Assembly: GCA_019059635.1 (NCBI GenBank)
Contig: JAGVRJ010000008.1
Location: 434,001-498,000, forward strand
DNA: 64,000 nucleotides
Direction of reading: 5' to 3'
Origin: Proales similis
Taxonomy: Eukaryota > Rotifera > Eurotatoria > Ploima > Proalidae
Of this stretch, positions 23,674 to 35,395 are shown piece after piece (the first letter of the stretch is position 1; every line of letters begins with the position of its first letter). A model generated the notes under the pieces. It searched no databases. It was not told the origin of the DNA and saw nothing but the letters and a program-made list of their open reading frames with translations. A program made the translations under genes and the position numbers.

Positions 23674-24403
23674 TTCGATTCGATTGAGTAAACAAAAAAT
23701 GCTGAAATAACAAGAAGAAGCCGTCAGTGGCCAACACAGAACGAACGAACGAACAACCTGATTGAAATCCAACTCAGATCCAACTGTGTGAATAATGCAA
23801 AACACCAAAAACGCACTGCCAATGCCAAGTTATTCAAACAACAGATAATCCTCAATTTAGCCGTCAAGCTGAGCAGACCGTCAAGCGAGCACAAGCAAGC
23901 GTCCAGCGAACGAGCCAGCCGACCTCAGAATTGTTCAAATTGCGCATTCTTATTCTCACTCTATCCTCTCTTCTATTTAAGCTCCATTATTTTGCTATTT
24001 CATATACTCTTGTTGTTCGCCTGATTAAAGTAAAATGCTTGGCATCAAACATCTTGTCGACAGCGGCTGTGGCGGCTTCTTTCACGCTTAGAAATCGGCT
24101 CGCTAGTACATGCTCGACAAGAGAGAAGAAGCAAAATGAATTTGTTATTGATGAAATAAGACGAAATAAAATTCACCTGTAAATAGAAAAACAAAATTAA
24201 AGCAAAAAGCTGTTGGAAACAATGCGCCGGCCCGCCTTGAGAACAAATTGAACCAAAACGGCAAAAGTGCGTTTTTTTATTCCTCAAAAGAAAATGCCAA
24301 ATTGCATCTGTCTGCCTCTGCGTCTATGTGTGTTGAGGAGGCGACAAGCGATGAATGCGTTGATGGTGATCGCTTTTTATTTATTTTGCCTTTTTACAAT
24401 ATC
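23674..24403. other. convergent 3' region between WDR26 and PTPN9
   Basis: Two convergent genes end here. AATAAA near 24165 may serve WDR26. TTTATT near 24377 lies 27 nt beyond the PTPN9 stop and is its likely poly(A) signal. No gene is seen. Confidence 0.5.
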
Positions 24404-27298
24404 TTAGAACTGGTCGAAAAGTGCGTCTAGATCAACTCGCTGGTTGCTAAGCAGATTGTTTATAAGAGCGAACTTTAATATTGACCGATAGCAGAACACA
24501 TATTGGTCGCGAGTTTGAACACTTTGCGCGCGTTGCATTCGAATTTTGCGTATTGTCTCGAACACGTTCAGCTTGCTCCAGTCTTTGAGCTTTTCCATGC
24601 AAATGTCAATGGTCATGAAAGCGCCTGCGATCACAATCATGATTTGAATGAGAAGCCAACGAGATCCAGCAATGACTCACCAGTGCGTCCTATGCCGGCC
24701 GAGCAGTGCACACAGAGCGGACCTCGTGGTCTGGCCAGCTCGCCGTTGCTGAACGGTTCGAGCTCGGCTTGCTTCAAATGCACAAATTCGATGAACTCAA
24801 TTATGTCAAGCGGGCTGCTCGGCACGCCATGGTCGGGCCAGGCCAAAAACTGGCAGTGGCAAATCTCTTTGCTTTCGCCGCTCTGTTCAATGTTCAGAAT
24901 GAACTGCGTGCACTCAAGTGGCTGTGATCGCTTACCTTCAAGTGACGCAGAACAAGTCGGCTCATTTTGAATTTCTTAAAGTCTTCCACGTTCAAGTTTT
25001 CAATTTCGAACGAGTCGTTCACAGTGAGACTCTGTCCTCTTGACAGTGGCCAGTACTGCGCACATTTCAAGCGGCGACTTTCAATCACTTTGGTGGTCAT
25101 CACTATCACCCTGACGCCTTCGTGCCAAATCATTCGCCAAAAGTCCTCGATCGTCTCGTCCAACGGGCCTTGAGTGCTAATGTACGCTCGTTTGAGTTCG
25201 TAGCCGTCCACATAGTTGGCGTGTATGTAGTCATTTCGGGCATATCTTGCCATCTTGAGCTCGGCAACGCCCATCTCCGAGCTCGTCTCTGTAACCAAGC
25301 GAACGCGAGTATCGTCCAAGCAGACAATGTCCCGATAGCGGTTCTTGTAGTCGTTCTCTTCCGACCTGAACTGGCTTTTAGAAACTCGTCAACTTCGGGC
25401 GAGCGCAAATGCTCACTTACTCAAAATGGGAGCAAGGCCCGCTGAACGGCTGCATGCGAAGAACTCTAAACTCTTCGGTCAGACCGGCCGGCCCTTGGCT
25501 CATCACATGGTCCAGTATTTCGTCGATGATCATCGCATTTGCGTCTTCGTCTTGAATTCTGTTTCGAGTAGAATGTCGCTTTTAAATTTGTTCATCACAA
25601 TGACGCTGGCGCTTACGATTTAACTCGAGCTCTTCGATCTGGCTCTTGCTGGCAAATCAGATTCACTGAATTCAAATTGACCGCTTTCGTTTTGGTCTCC
25701 GGCTCTGCTTCGACCGCCTGCTCGCCCATGTAATAGTAAAACGAGCAGGTAGACGCCGAGTTGGTCACCAGGCCATGGCACTGATTCAGCCAGGCCTCGT
25801 GATCGAGCTCGAGCGGCCCGCCCAAGTGCCTTGGTATAATCTCGAACGGCACATGCTCACTGAGCTCGCCGTTGGTAATGAACAGAACCTGCATGGGCAG
25901 CAATCAGCTTTAGCTCACGCACACAATCAAATCAATCTTACTCTCTCGCGAAGCTTTTCGCGCATCAAAATGCTCAGCAGCTTCACCATGCACTTGAACC
26001 AAAACGGAGCAGACAACACAATGAGCCGATTGAGTCGAGCCGGGTAGGCGCCCTATGCATCATGATGGGATCAAGCGAACGATAATCGAAAGCAACAGCA
26101 GAACACTGACTCGGACAAGAGTTAAAATCTTCTGGCTTAGTCCCAGGTCGTAGTTGGATCGTTTACAGTTGTTCATGTCGTAGATAAAGTTCACTCCGTT
26201 GCGCTGTGAGTCCGGACTGGCAATTTGGCGGTTAGAACGAAAGTTAAGGCGAGCCAAACAAGAAGACGAGCCTTACTTTTCAAGAGCGGCGTCTAGTTGA
26301 TAAACGAGCGCTCTGAGCGTATTTTGCTCGTCGATTGTAGTCGAAGCGGCCTGGTGAAGTCGAACGATGAACAAGGCGCAGACCGGCTGGTTTTTCACAA
26401 ACGGCTTTGAGAGAAATATGAATCAGACGGACACGCGTCGGAATGGCGCTAGAAAAGGCCTCGTACCAGAATGGTGAACTTGCCGCTGTGGAGTTCGCGC
26501 TTGAATTTCGGATCATTCAAACGGATCCTGTGAAGACCCTCTCGTTTGCGTAAAGTCTACGAATTCATGATGACCAATCAGACAGGTTGTGAGCGAGTCA
26601 TTCTACCTCATGTTCATTGAACAGCTTCACGGCGCGTTCTACGTCAAATTTGCGAGCCATCAGAAATTTAACGGCCACATTCCAGAGTTTGGCGTCGTCA
26701 GCGGGCCAATTTTTCACTTTCAAAAACTCGTCGACCGCCTGTACGTGTAAAAATAGAGAAGAGATGAGCATAGAGCGATAGGTTTAGAATTGAGAAGCAA
26801 ACAAAACATCGACTTTAAATGCCAACATGCTCGACGGGGGGGACCGGTCTCAAGTTTCGTTTGTTCGCTCACAATCCGACTGGTGGTTGCAATTCTTCTC
26901 GTTTGGCGTCAATGCATCCACAAACGCACAACTAACGCCTTTTGACGCGGCAAAGGCCGGGTCAATTGCTGAATGAAGCGTGTTTGCACATGGACGATTA
27001 GCCTTCATCTTACAACGCCTTGTTTTCAAACACACACGATGTTTGTCGTCGGATTGTGAGCGGCCCGACCAGCTGACAAGCCTTAATCGATTGAAATGAC
27101 CACTGCTCTTGTACTTACGGTGGCTCGCTCGGAGGGCGCTCCTTCGCCACAGTCCGATTCGCTCAGGTCGTCATGCGCTTGGTCGTCGCTCTCGGCTTGT
27201 TGGCTTCGATGAGTAGACGCGGCGGCGGCCTCTTTCTCCTCTCTCCAATCGCTTGCTTTTAACGGATCTAATTTGGGCAACACCTTTCCCATGTCCAT
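24404..27298 (-). CDS. PTPN9: PTPN9/MEG2-like tyrosine phosphatase with CRAL-TRIO domain
   Basis: PTPN9 is a cytosolic phosphatase held on secretory vesicles by a phosphoinositide-binding CRAL-TRIO (Sec14) domain. Eleven exons close in frame to 676 residues (human 593): 27298-27119, 26738-26607, 26556-26467, 26404-26277, 26216-26111, 26052-25942, 25888-25617, 25558-25421, 25365-24936, 24903-24681, 24624-24404. In order: an acidic start, the CRAL-TRIO N part (LWNVAVKFLMARKFDVERAV), the lipid-binding domain (GVNFIYDMNN, QKILTLVRGAYPARL, HLGGPLELDHEAWL), then the PTP domain (KNRYRDIVCLDDTRVRL, WPDHGVPSS, the P-loop VHCSAGIGRTG with its catalytic Cys, and RTRDQY-type Q loop QTRDQYVFCY). The first intron is long (380 nt) and one intron is only 32 nt (24904-24935). 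Strict order and fusion of both domains make this call firm. Confidence 0.95.
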
Positions 27299-28209
27299 CG
27301 CCTTTTCGCCGATTCTCTTTCTTCTTCTCCACTCGACGCGCGGAATTTTTCTTATTTGTTCCGGTTGCTAATATCGATTTGGCTTGTTGTGTCCAACCGT
27401 GTGAGAGATCAAGTGTCACTTGCGCTTGAATAAAATTCAACGCTCAACATATAACTTAACAAAATCGCTTTTCTCCCGTCACTGAGACCGTCTCCGATCG
27501 CTCTGTCTGCTTTTGTTTATTTTCATATCAAACGCCTTTTTCTCAACTCGAATCGTGATTACTGACCAGCAAGCGAAAGAGCGTCCTACAGCCAATCAGT
27601 GCCATGTAACTTAAACTCGCTTTGATCTAGATCTCGATTCGAGCAAGCAAAAAATTGACCGAGTCCAAATGGCCCACCAGCAGCTGCGTCGCCTATTTGA
27701 AAATCTGGTTTCAACGCGCCTATCTAATCGGCAGCCGTTCTAATCAGCCGATCGATTCGCATTGAATGTCACCAAGACAAAAACAGAATCGGCGATCGGT
27801 CATAAATTTGCATTTTTTAATCTAATTCGCGCTCTCTCTCTCTCTCAACCGAAAGTGGGTAAGTGTGTTTGCGTGTTAGTGATTAAATTTATGAGAGAAA
27901 GAGAGAGAGAGAAGGAGACCGGGTGAAATGCACGAATTTTACCTTCAATATTAATCATTATGGGCGCCGAAGCTAAATCGAAGCCAGAGCATTGAGACGA
28001 CAGCAGTGTGCCTCCTGCCCCAACTGCTTCGGTCGCAAATTGAACTTGGTATCTATTTGCATTATGCAGCTGCATAGCCGTGGCTAATTGCTCAAGGCAC
28101 ATAAACGGGCCGCCTTGCTGGCACCAGGCCACTCGTTTTGATTAGATAAAATTCCAAGCGATCACTAGCCGCAACTGAACGCAATTGTTTCTCTCCTAGA
28201 GACCTAGAG
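27299..28209. promoter_or_regulatory. divergent upstream region of PTPN9 and SMAP
   Basis: The two genes are transcribed outward from this 0.9 kb gap, so it should hold both promoters. CT and GA tracts flank about 27830-27915. No protein-coding feature is supported. Confidence 0.45.
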
Positions 28210-29540
28210 ATGAGTGTGTCGGCGAAAGAAAAGCAGCAGCGGCTGCAGGACAAGTACCAGGCGATATTGAGCGCCATGCTCAGGGAGGAGGACAACAAAT
28301 ACTGCGCCGACTGCGAGGCCAAGGGTCCGCGTTGGGCTTCGTGGAATCTGGGCGTGTTCCTCTGCATTCGATGCGCCGGCATTCACCGTCACTTGGGCGT
28401 GCACATATCACGCGTCAGATCGGTAAACTTGGACACTTGGAGCGCGGAGCAGATCGCAGTAAGAATAGCACTCTGACATTGCGCTTCGAATAAATCATCT
28501 AATCGGCCGGCTCAGTCGATGCAGGCGATGGGCAACAGCAAAGCGAAACTGGTCTACGAAGCTCATCTGCCAGACAACTATCGTCGTTCGCATTCCGACT
28601 CGGCAATGGAGAGCTTCATTCGAATGAAGTATGAACAGAAAAAGTGGATCGACAAGAACTGGTCTCCTCCGCAGATTTTCATCTCTCCCGAGGTAACTAG
28701 TAACCTGGCCGTTTGTGCTCATCGGCAAGCTGAATAACGATGCCGCAAAGCTGCTCGACGACGACTCGGCCAAGGCGAAAACCAAAAGCGCCAAAGTCAG
28801 ACTCGACTCCAAGCCCAAAAGTAAAACAGACGCAGTGAAACAGAAAACTCCGCCGCGCGATTCCGACAAACTACCGCCGAGCGCCGGAGGCAAGACCGAC
28901 GAGATGTTGTTCGACTTTTCGGACAATTCAAATTCGACCGGCTGGGGCGACAGCAAGCCAGCGTCAAGTTCAAACGAAATTGATTTGTTTGCCGGCTTCA
29001 ACGAGCTTAAACTGGTCGAGCCTGTCTCTCAGTCGAACGCAGAGAGCACCGTTTTGGCAAGCGATTTGAGTTCTTTGGGCGACCTTGGATCATTCATGCA
29101 GCAGCAGCAGACCGGCCAAAACGGCAAAGTAGACAAAGCTTCTATTCTGGCGCTCTACCAGAATGGCCAGAGTTCGAGTGGAATGTTCGCTGCCGCCAAC
29201 AGCAACAACACATTCCAGCCAACTTCATCAAACCAGTTGCCGGTCGATCTGTTCGCGCAGGCGGCAGCCACCAACAGCTACTCTGTAATTTGACCTTGGC
29301 CAATTCTTAAAAAACGAACAAACTAGACGTGTTTCTTGACGATTTTAGACGAACAACGCTCAGATGCTTGGCTCCATATTTGGAGCTCCGATGACTGCGA
29401 TGAACGGTGGCCATCAGCAAAAGAATTCCGAGCTCCTATTCGCCGATTTGATGTCTGCACCTACATCGCAGCCGCAGGCCACCAACTCGTTTGCGCCCTC
29501 GACGACGAGCGGCGCTTTTTCGTTCGATTTGTTTAAATGA
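28210..29540 (+). CDS. SMAP1: SMAP-type ArfGAP
   Basis: SMAP proteins stimulate GTP hydrolysis on Arf6/Arf1 and bind clathrin in endocytic traffic. Four exons (28210-28458, 28516-28692, 28730-29284, 29349-29540) give 390 residues (human SMAP2 429, SMAP1 467). The ArfGAP zinc finger is intact, with [24 protein letters not shown] giving C-x2-C-x16-C-x2-C spacing, then [19 protein letters not shown] with the arginine finger. The next exon has [19 protein letters not shown] and IDKNW. The second half is Ser/Asn/Gln-rich with GWGDSKP and LFAGFNEL. Its clathrin or adaptor binding is likely but not provable. The second intron is only 37 nt (28693-28729). The single gene may be the shared ancestor of SMAP1 and SMAP2, so the symbol is approximate. 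Confidence 0.92.
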
Positions 29541-29644
29541 GAGTCGCGTATTGCCCGTCTCCAATCTCCATATTGACGCGTGACAACGTTTTACCGAATT
29601 CAGAAAAAAAAAAGAATCCAAAAAAAGGAGCCAATCTATTCTTA

Positions 29645-29657
29645 TTTATTGAATAAA
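29645..29657. terminator. palindromic bidirectional poly(A) element TTTATTGAATAAA
   Basis: SMAP (+) stops at 29540 and LAS1L (-) stops at 29748. Between them TTTATT and AATAAA sit back to back around one G, a perfect palindrome that gives an AATAAA signal on both strands. Each gene has no nearer signal that looks better. Confidence 0.6.
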
Positions 29658-29747
29658 CCGTGTAATTGTAAGCACACGCCCATTCGGTTCGGTTTCATTT
29701 TCTTACTTTTGGCTTAATAATAAAATGGTTATCGCGACGCTCAAATT

Positions 29748-32037
29748 TCAACAATTCAACTCCCAATAGTTGCGTAGTGCGTCCTTTTTGACCGCCTCGG
29801 GCTCGGGAAATATGAACTCTTGGCCAAAACTGTCCAAGTCCTCCTCGAACAGACTGTCCATTTGCTCGTCGTCTATTTGTATGCATTCGAGCTGACAGTT
29901 GAAAGCGTTCGGTTCACTGACACAGACTGCAACTGGCTGTTGAAAAGCATCGATCAGCTCAAGTCTGGCCTGGCCTTCGCCTGTCCAGCCAAGCTTCGTC
30001 CCTTCGGTCTCTTCTCCTGATTTTGTTTAGCTCACTGGACTGCTTGAATAGAGCGTTCAATTTACCTGCAAGCTGCCAAGCGCAGTTCTGATCGCTCAGT
30101 TCAAACGAATCAAGCACACTCAACTCGTGCTCGATTTTCCTTTCAAACTCCTCGAAGAGTTCTAGCCGATGTCGGAAATTATTAAACGAGATTCGAGACT
30201 GGCTGATTAGTAGGTTGGTCACCGTCATTGTCAAGCAAGCAGTTCTCTTTCACGACTCCATTAGGCTGGTCTGGCTCGCCTTCTGAGTCGTCATCTGAGA
30301 AGCTGTTTAAGATGAAGCTCAACTTGTCGAACGATTCCCTCGGTATCTCCTGTGCAAACGACTCCAGTCGACTCAGTCTTGCAAGTGGCCGATAGTCAGA
30401 AGAGATCAAATGGCCGGCAAGGTAAGAACAGGTGAATACTCTTGAAGGAAATTGGAGGTCAGTCTGTTGGCTTGTCCGTGGCCCAGAACTTCCAACAGAA
30501 TCGATCTGAAACTGAAATCAAACTCGAGAATGGCTTTCTTGGCCTTTTCTTCGATTCGCGTTCGCTTTAGATTTGTGCTCGTGGCGGACGAGAAGGGTTC
30601 AGTCGCTCACTTCCTTTGTGCTTGTTCAGACTGATGAGAGTGAAAATCCAGGCGAGAGAGAACTTTTGCTTTATCGTGATTTGGCCGCTTTGATGAACGG
30701 ACGCCTGTCGGTAGGCGATCAGTAGCTTGTCGAGCAGAGCCTCCAAGGTCTTTTTCATGCCACAGCAAGCGACCAGCACCGGAAGCCAAATGGCACGCAG
30801 CGTCTTGGGCACCTCGATTATATCATTGCTGAGCCATTCTGAATGAAGAGCATTTAGGTGCACAGAGTTTGGAAAACAAGTCGCCACAAGTCACCCTGGA
30901 CATCGATGCCGATTTGGGCAAGCTGTGCGCCGTTGGGGATCAAATGGCCTTCTGCGAACACCAAACAGTCGAGCGTCTCATGCCTATCAAATTGCAAATG
31001 TGAATTCAATGGACCGAACCGAGACGAGTTGGATGACTTGCTTCAAATGTTGCAGAAGATTAATGAGCATCTCGTTCGGCTCAATGGCCGCCTTTCTGCC
31101 TTTGAGCAGCACTTTCTGTTTCGCAGCAGAGAGTTCCGCAATGAGAATTTGAATTGAACAAGTCTCTGCACCAGTACCTCGTACGCATTTCGTGTGTAGT
31201 TGCTCAGTTGCTCGCTGATGAATGGAGACACGCCTTGATTGAGACAATTGTCCAAAATCGCTTTCTCGTACGTGGCGATGTAGTGTCGCTAATGCAAGTT
31301 CTGATTCTGGAATCGACCGAGGCGCAAAGCGATTCGCATTTTACTTTTATCCATTCGAAAAGGTAGTCGAGTGCGCCCTCAAGAATCTCCACACTGGGCA
31401 TGCTGTTGTGTGTGGCGTTGTGTCTCAGATTTACAATCCAGTCTGGCAGTCCTATCTTTGAACGGGAAGCTGTGAGAACAGGCCGCAGTCACACTATGAG
31501 CCGAGTACAACTCACCGACTTGGCGATACTTTTTATCGGCTTGGCAAACACATGCGTTTGGTAGGGCTCGGTGATGAAGTTGACAAATCTGTTCGATTCA
31601 GTTGCGCGTCGCATAAACTTTTCTCTTATTCAGCTCAGCACTTGCCTGACTATGTTCATGGAGAGGCTGCATTGATAAGCGTAGATCTGGTGAACAGTTG
31701 GTTGCTTAAAGTCAATGCGACAGACCTTGGCCGACAAGAGTTCTTTGAGCACGAGCACTGCCGGCGATAGATTTGCGTCCCTAAGGTCAATCAAATCAGG
31801 CAAGTTGGACTTGCGAATTAAACGGCGGCACAGTTCGAGTAAAATGCAGCTACCTGGCCTCCCAGGCCGTGATTGTGGAGAATGCTCGCTTTATTCTGGC
31901 CGGATTTTGATCGAGACAATAGGCGTCGTCCATCACTGCTTTCCATTCCTCCCTTAGGCCTCGATGAGCATTGATTGATCAACAGACTTGAGTGGGCTTT
32001 ACCAGCTGAGCCAAGGGTTGAGCTTTTTCATTTCCAT
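29748..32037 (-). CDS. LAS1L: LAS1-like pre-rRNA endonuclease (HEPN)
   Basis: LAS1L cuts internal transcribed spacer 2 during 60S subunit maturation, in a complex with the kinase NOL9. About 13 small exons, assembled by hand, give roughly 530 residues (human 734). The start MEMKKLNPWLSWEEWKAVMD and KRAFSTITAWEAR match the N-terminal HEPN fold. GLPDWIVNLRHNATHNSMPS carries the nuclease motif R-H-x3-H (RHNATH). A helical middle (EVPKTLRAIWLPVLVACCG) is followed by an acidic stretch and a Trp-containing end (CAWQLA, then LGWTGEGQ) like the human C-terminal LCM element. One intron (31589-31645) has a GC donor with consensus AG|GCAAGT, and one (30984-31014) is only 31 nt. The long acidic insert of the human protein is mostly absent. 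Middle exon borders are less sure than the ends. Confidence 0.85.
31589..31645 (-). other. GC-AG intron inside LAS1L
   Basis: The exon ends AG and the intron begins GCAAGT, ending CGAACAG. Only this GC donor keeps the frame into FVNFITEP; the nearby GT at GCAA|GTGC would shift it. GC-AG introns are a known minor class that keeps strong consensus around the donor, as here. Confidence 0.7.
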
Positions 32038-32269
32038 GACGGCAGCCTCTAAAATAAAGCTTTCTATTTCGAGAGCATGACGATTGGCGATCGCACACAA
32101 TTTCAAGGAATATGGCCAAATATTCTCCGAGTGCAGTCAATTCAAAACAAACAGACAAAAGCAAGAGGAGCGCCGAGTCACTTAAACTAGAACAGAATGC
32201 AAACAAGTGAAGAAACAAACTCGAGCGAGAGAGCGCTCGTTCATTCTTTCTCTTCAGCTTTTATTAAAA

Positions 32270-34440
32270 CTAGTGTTTTTTGCCATTCTTTTTGCTTTGT
32301 TTCTTTTTGAAGTAGCGTCGCTTGTCTTTTATCACTCTTTTCTTCTTTTTCTCCAGTTTCTCCGGATTCGGCTGCTTGTGCACCTTTTTTGTGCCGTTCG
32401 GCTTCTCGCCGACTTCACTGTGCTCGCACGAACGGTCTGCTTTGCCGTTAAGCTGAGCACCATTTACGCCTTTTTTGGCCATTTTTTGCTGCTTTTTGTT
32501 TTTGCCCTTGGTATCTTGCTTCTTGTCCTTGCCGGTTTCTTTGGTCTCGTTCTCGTCGTCGGACTCGTTTTTGGCCTTGGTGTCGACCGCGTTGGGCAAC
32601 TTGTCCGAGAGCTTTTTCAGTTTGGCCACAAAGAAACCGTCCATGTTGTGCTTGTGAGGGTAGAAGCGTCTGGTCAGATTCATTTTGGAATTGAAAACTT
32701 GCTCTCGATAGTGAGTGAGGCCTTCGGCGCCGAACGTGAGACCAGTGGGCACCAGTTTGCAGTGACGGTGCTTCAGAGCGTACTCGACAACCGCCTCGTT
32801 CTCGTCCACAAGCACTGAACAAGTCGAGTAGACCACGTAGCCGCCGCTCTTCGAATTGTGATTCACACAATCGATCGCCTGCAGCAGCAGTTGACGCTGG
32901 ATGGTCGCACATCGCTGAATGTCAATCGGGTCTTTGCTCGTCTTCACCGCCGGATCTTTTGAAATTACTCCAGTTCCGCTGCACGGAGCGTCGAGCAGAA
33001 TTCGGTCAAAGTCTTTTATGTGCTCGCCAATCTTGCGACCGTCCAGGTTGCAAATGATTGTGTTTGTGATGCCCATTCGATGAATATTGCCGACCACTGA
33101 GCTGAGACGCTCCTTGTTGGCATCGTTGGCCACCAGGCAGCCAGTGTTGCGCATCAACGCCGCAATATAAGTGGTTTTGCCGCCAGGCGCCGCACACATG
33201 TCGAGTATTTTCTCGCCCTCTTGAGGCGCAAGGGCCATCACAGGCATCATACTGGACGCTCCCTGAATCATGTAGTGGCCGGCCAGGTACTCGGGTGTGG
33301 CGCCGACCGGCACCTGAGACTCGAAGACAACCAGGCCGACCTTGGACCATTCACCGATCGGATCGAGATTCACGCCGCGGTTGATGAGCGCTTGAGCTAG
33401 ATCGCGACGCCTCGTCTTCAAAGTGTTGGTTCGCAGCGTTATTGGACGCGGCACTTCGTTCGCTTCCAAGAACTCGAGCAGTTCGTCGAGCGGGAAAAAG
33501 TTTATAAACTTGTCGATGAGAAACTCGTTGTACGAGTAATAGGCGGCAATGTCTGCTTTCAGCTGCTCGAGGTAGTCTTGGCGAGAGCGCTGCGGATCTC
33601 GTTTCGTCTGGAAGTTGTTCAATATTTCAACAATGTCTCGTATTCGCTGATTGATGATCTGCAGGTCTTCGCCTTGTGATTCGCCGAACGCCAAATTCAC
33701 TTTTATGTCATCGTCTTCGTTTTCCTCTGCGGCTTGATTTTCCGACTCTCCGTTCTGCTCGGACTCTTGCATGCCTTCGCCGTTTTCCTCCTCGGCCTCT
33801 TCATCGTCCTCGCTCTCACCCTCTTCTTCCTCTTGGTCATCATCCTCTTCTCCTTCGAGGTCACTATCAGCTTCTATGCCATTCTCCTCCTCCTCCTCAT
33901 CGTCTTCTTCGCCTATAGCTTCGTCGTCGTCGTGCTCGTCTTCTTCGTCCTCAAGAGGACCATAGTCGTCGACTATTTCGTCATCATCACTGAATATGTT
34001 GTTGGCATTCTCGTCTTCCTCGTCGTCGGACAATTCGAGTTTGAGCTTTTTCTTTGGTTTTTCCGACTCGCTCTTGCCGTTGGGCTCCGGTCGCTTCTTG
34101 AGCAGGCCTTTTAACGGCTTCACCTGTCCATTGCTGCCTGATTTGCCGTCGCGCTTTTTCTCCGTGCAATCGAAGCGTTCGTTTTTCTCAAGGTCAAATT
34201 TGACTTTGATCTCTCTCTTGGCGCCCGGGCTCGTGTTTTTCTCGACTATTTCCTCTGTTCAAGTTGAAGGTCAAATTGGAGTAAATGTCTAAAATTAGAA
34301 ATTCGCTTCATTATTCTGTTACTTAGTTTCTGCTTTCGCACTGCCTCGATTTTCTTTATTGAGTCTGGATCTTGTTGGCGTTTAGCGCTTCGCTTCTTCG
34401 TTTTAACCGGCTTGCTCTGCTGTTCTCGCTTTCGACCCAT
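32270..34440 (-). CDS. NOP2: NOP2/NSUN1 28S rRNA cytosine-5 methyltransferase
   Basis: NOP2 methylates a cytosine of large-subunit rRNA and is needed for 60S assembly in the nucleolus. Two exons (34440-34323, 34254-32270) give 700 residues (human 812-855). The order is a basic N terminus (MGRKREQQSKPVKTKKR), a long Asp/Glu-rich block at about 33690-34030, the NOL1/NOP2/Sun domain with NTLKTRRRDLAQALINRGV, the SAM site ILDMCAAPGGKTTYIAALM, motif IV DAPCSGTGVISKDP and motif VI YSTCSVLVDENE (the two catalytic cysteines), FYPHKHNMDGFFVAKLKK and a Lys-rich tail. TTTATT ends only a few bases past the stop, so the 3' UTR is tiny. It lies head to tail with LAS1L, also a 60S factor, 232 bp away. Confidence 0.96.
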
Positions 34441-34665
34441 TTCTACGACGAACAATTTCCAACTTAACTTGGGCCTGGTTGACAACAAGAAGACTCGCTT
34501 GGATTATCATGTCCGGCGAGCGATTACAGAACGAGCCACATACAGACTGGTCGGCAAGTTTAATTGCTGAGTCTCAACCAATTTATTTGTGTTACAAAAC
34601 CGCACTCATTCTACATCCAATTAGTCAAAATAGTCAAAATGCGCCATCTCTGATGGCATGCTGCT

Positions 34666-35032
34666 CTACTTTCCGGCCTGTTTTCTCAGCAGGACGTAGA
34701 TTTTCTCTTTGATCCATTCCTTGTTGTGCGGCGCATAGGCGAGCGACTTGCTGTCAAGCACCAGGCAGCTGAGATCTGTTAGCTGGTCGATGAAATCGAA
34801 CAGATGGCTTATGTCGTAGGTAATCGAAGGCGAGTTGGGGTTCAATCGTTTAAGATGCTCTTCGTACATCTTGCAAACACCTAAAGGTTGCCAGCGCTGC
34901 TTAGCCGATTCGAATTCGCGCGCTCAGATTTATCTGATTACCTTCGAGACATTCGTTGACAGTTTCATAGTCAGAGTACGTTCTGGAGTCGAGTTTGCTG
35001 CTTGGCTGAACCAAAAGGATAGTGTGCGACAT
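34666..35032 (-). CDS. ERH: Enhancer of rudimentary homologue
   Basis: ERH is a small conserved dimeric nuclear factor that binds mRNA-processing partners and, in animals, Microprocessor and piRNA factors. Two exons (35032-34942, 34880-34666) give 101 residues (human 104). Nearly every position is recognisable: [64 protein letters not shown] and [16 protein letters not shown]. The ATG at 35032 gives the invariant [10 protein letters not shown] start. Its intron is 61 nt. Confidence 0.98.
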
Positions 35033-35395
35033 GTTTTCACTTACTCTGATTCGGCTTGAAAATATCTTATAAACGTGTGCGAACGGAATGTGAATCGGCC
35101 GACATGTGCCATGCGTACTCGGGCCTGGACACAGCACAGAACAAACTTAACACTGCGCGCGGGTCTCAGCAGTTCGTCTTCGCTCTGTCGGCCGCTATAA
35201 CAAGACGCACAGATTCCGCATTTTAAATTGCATTTTATTTAGGAAAAGGAAAGCCTTTATTTAAACAAAAGCTTTCGCTCAAAAGCAGAATGGAGAAGAA
35301 AGCGAAGAAAATATAAAATTGCACGTTTTGAAGGCTCTTAGTTTTGTTGCTGTCAATTGAGAAATAATGACCGCAATTGCTGTTGAATAAAGAGT
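35033..35395. other. intergenic between ERH and the gene upstream of it
   Basis: This short gap separates two genes on the same strand and must hold the ERH promoter plus the 3' end of its upstream neighbour. TTTATT-type poly(A) signals for the latter lie near 35233 and 35256. Nothing else is seen. Confidence 0.45.

Noticed and set aside
33676-34114. Plus-strand hydrophobic/Ser-rich frames opposite NOP2
   Set aside because: They are the complement of the Asp/Glu-rich block (GAx codons read as Ser, Phe, Leu), which mimics membrane segments.
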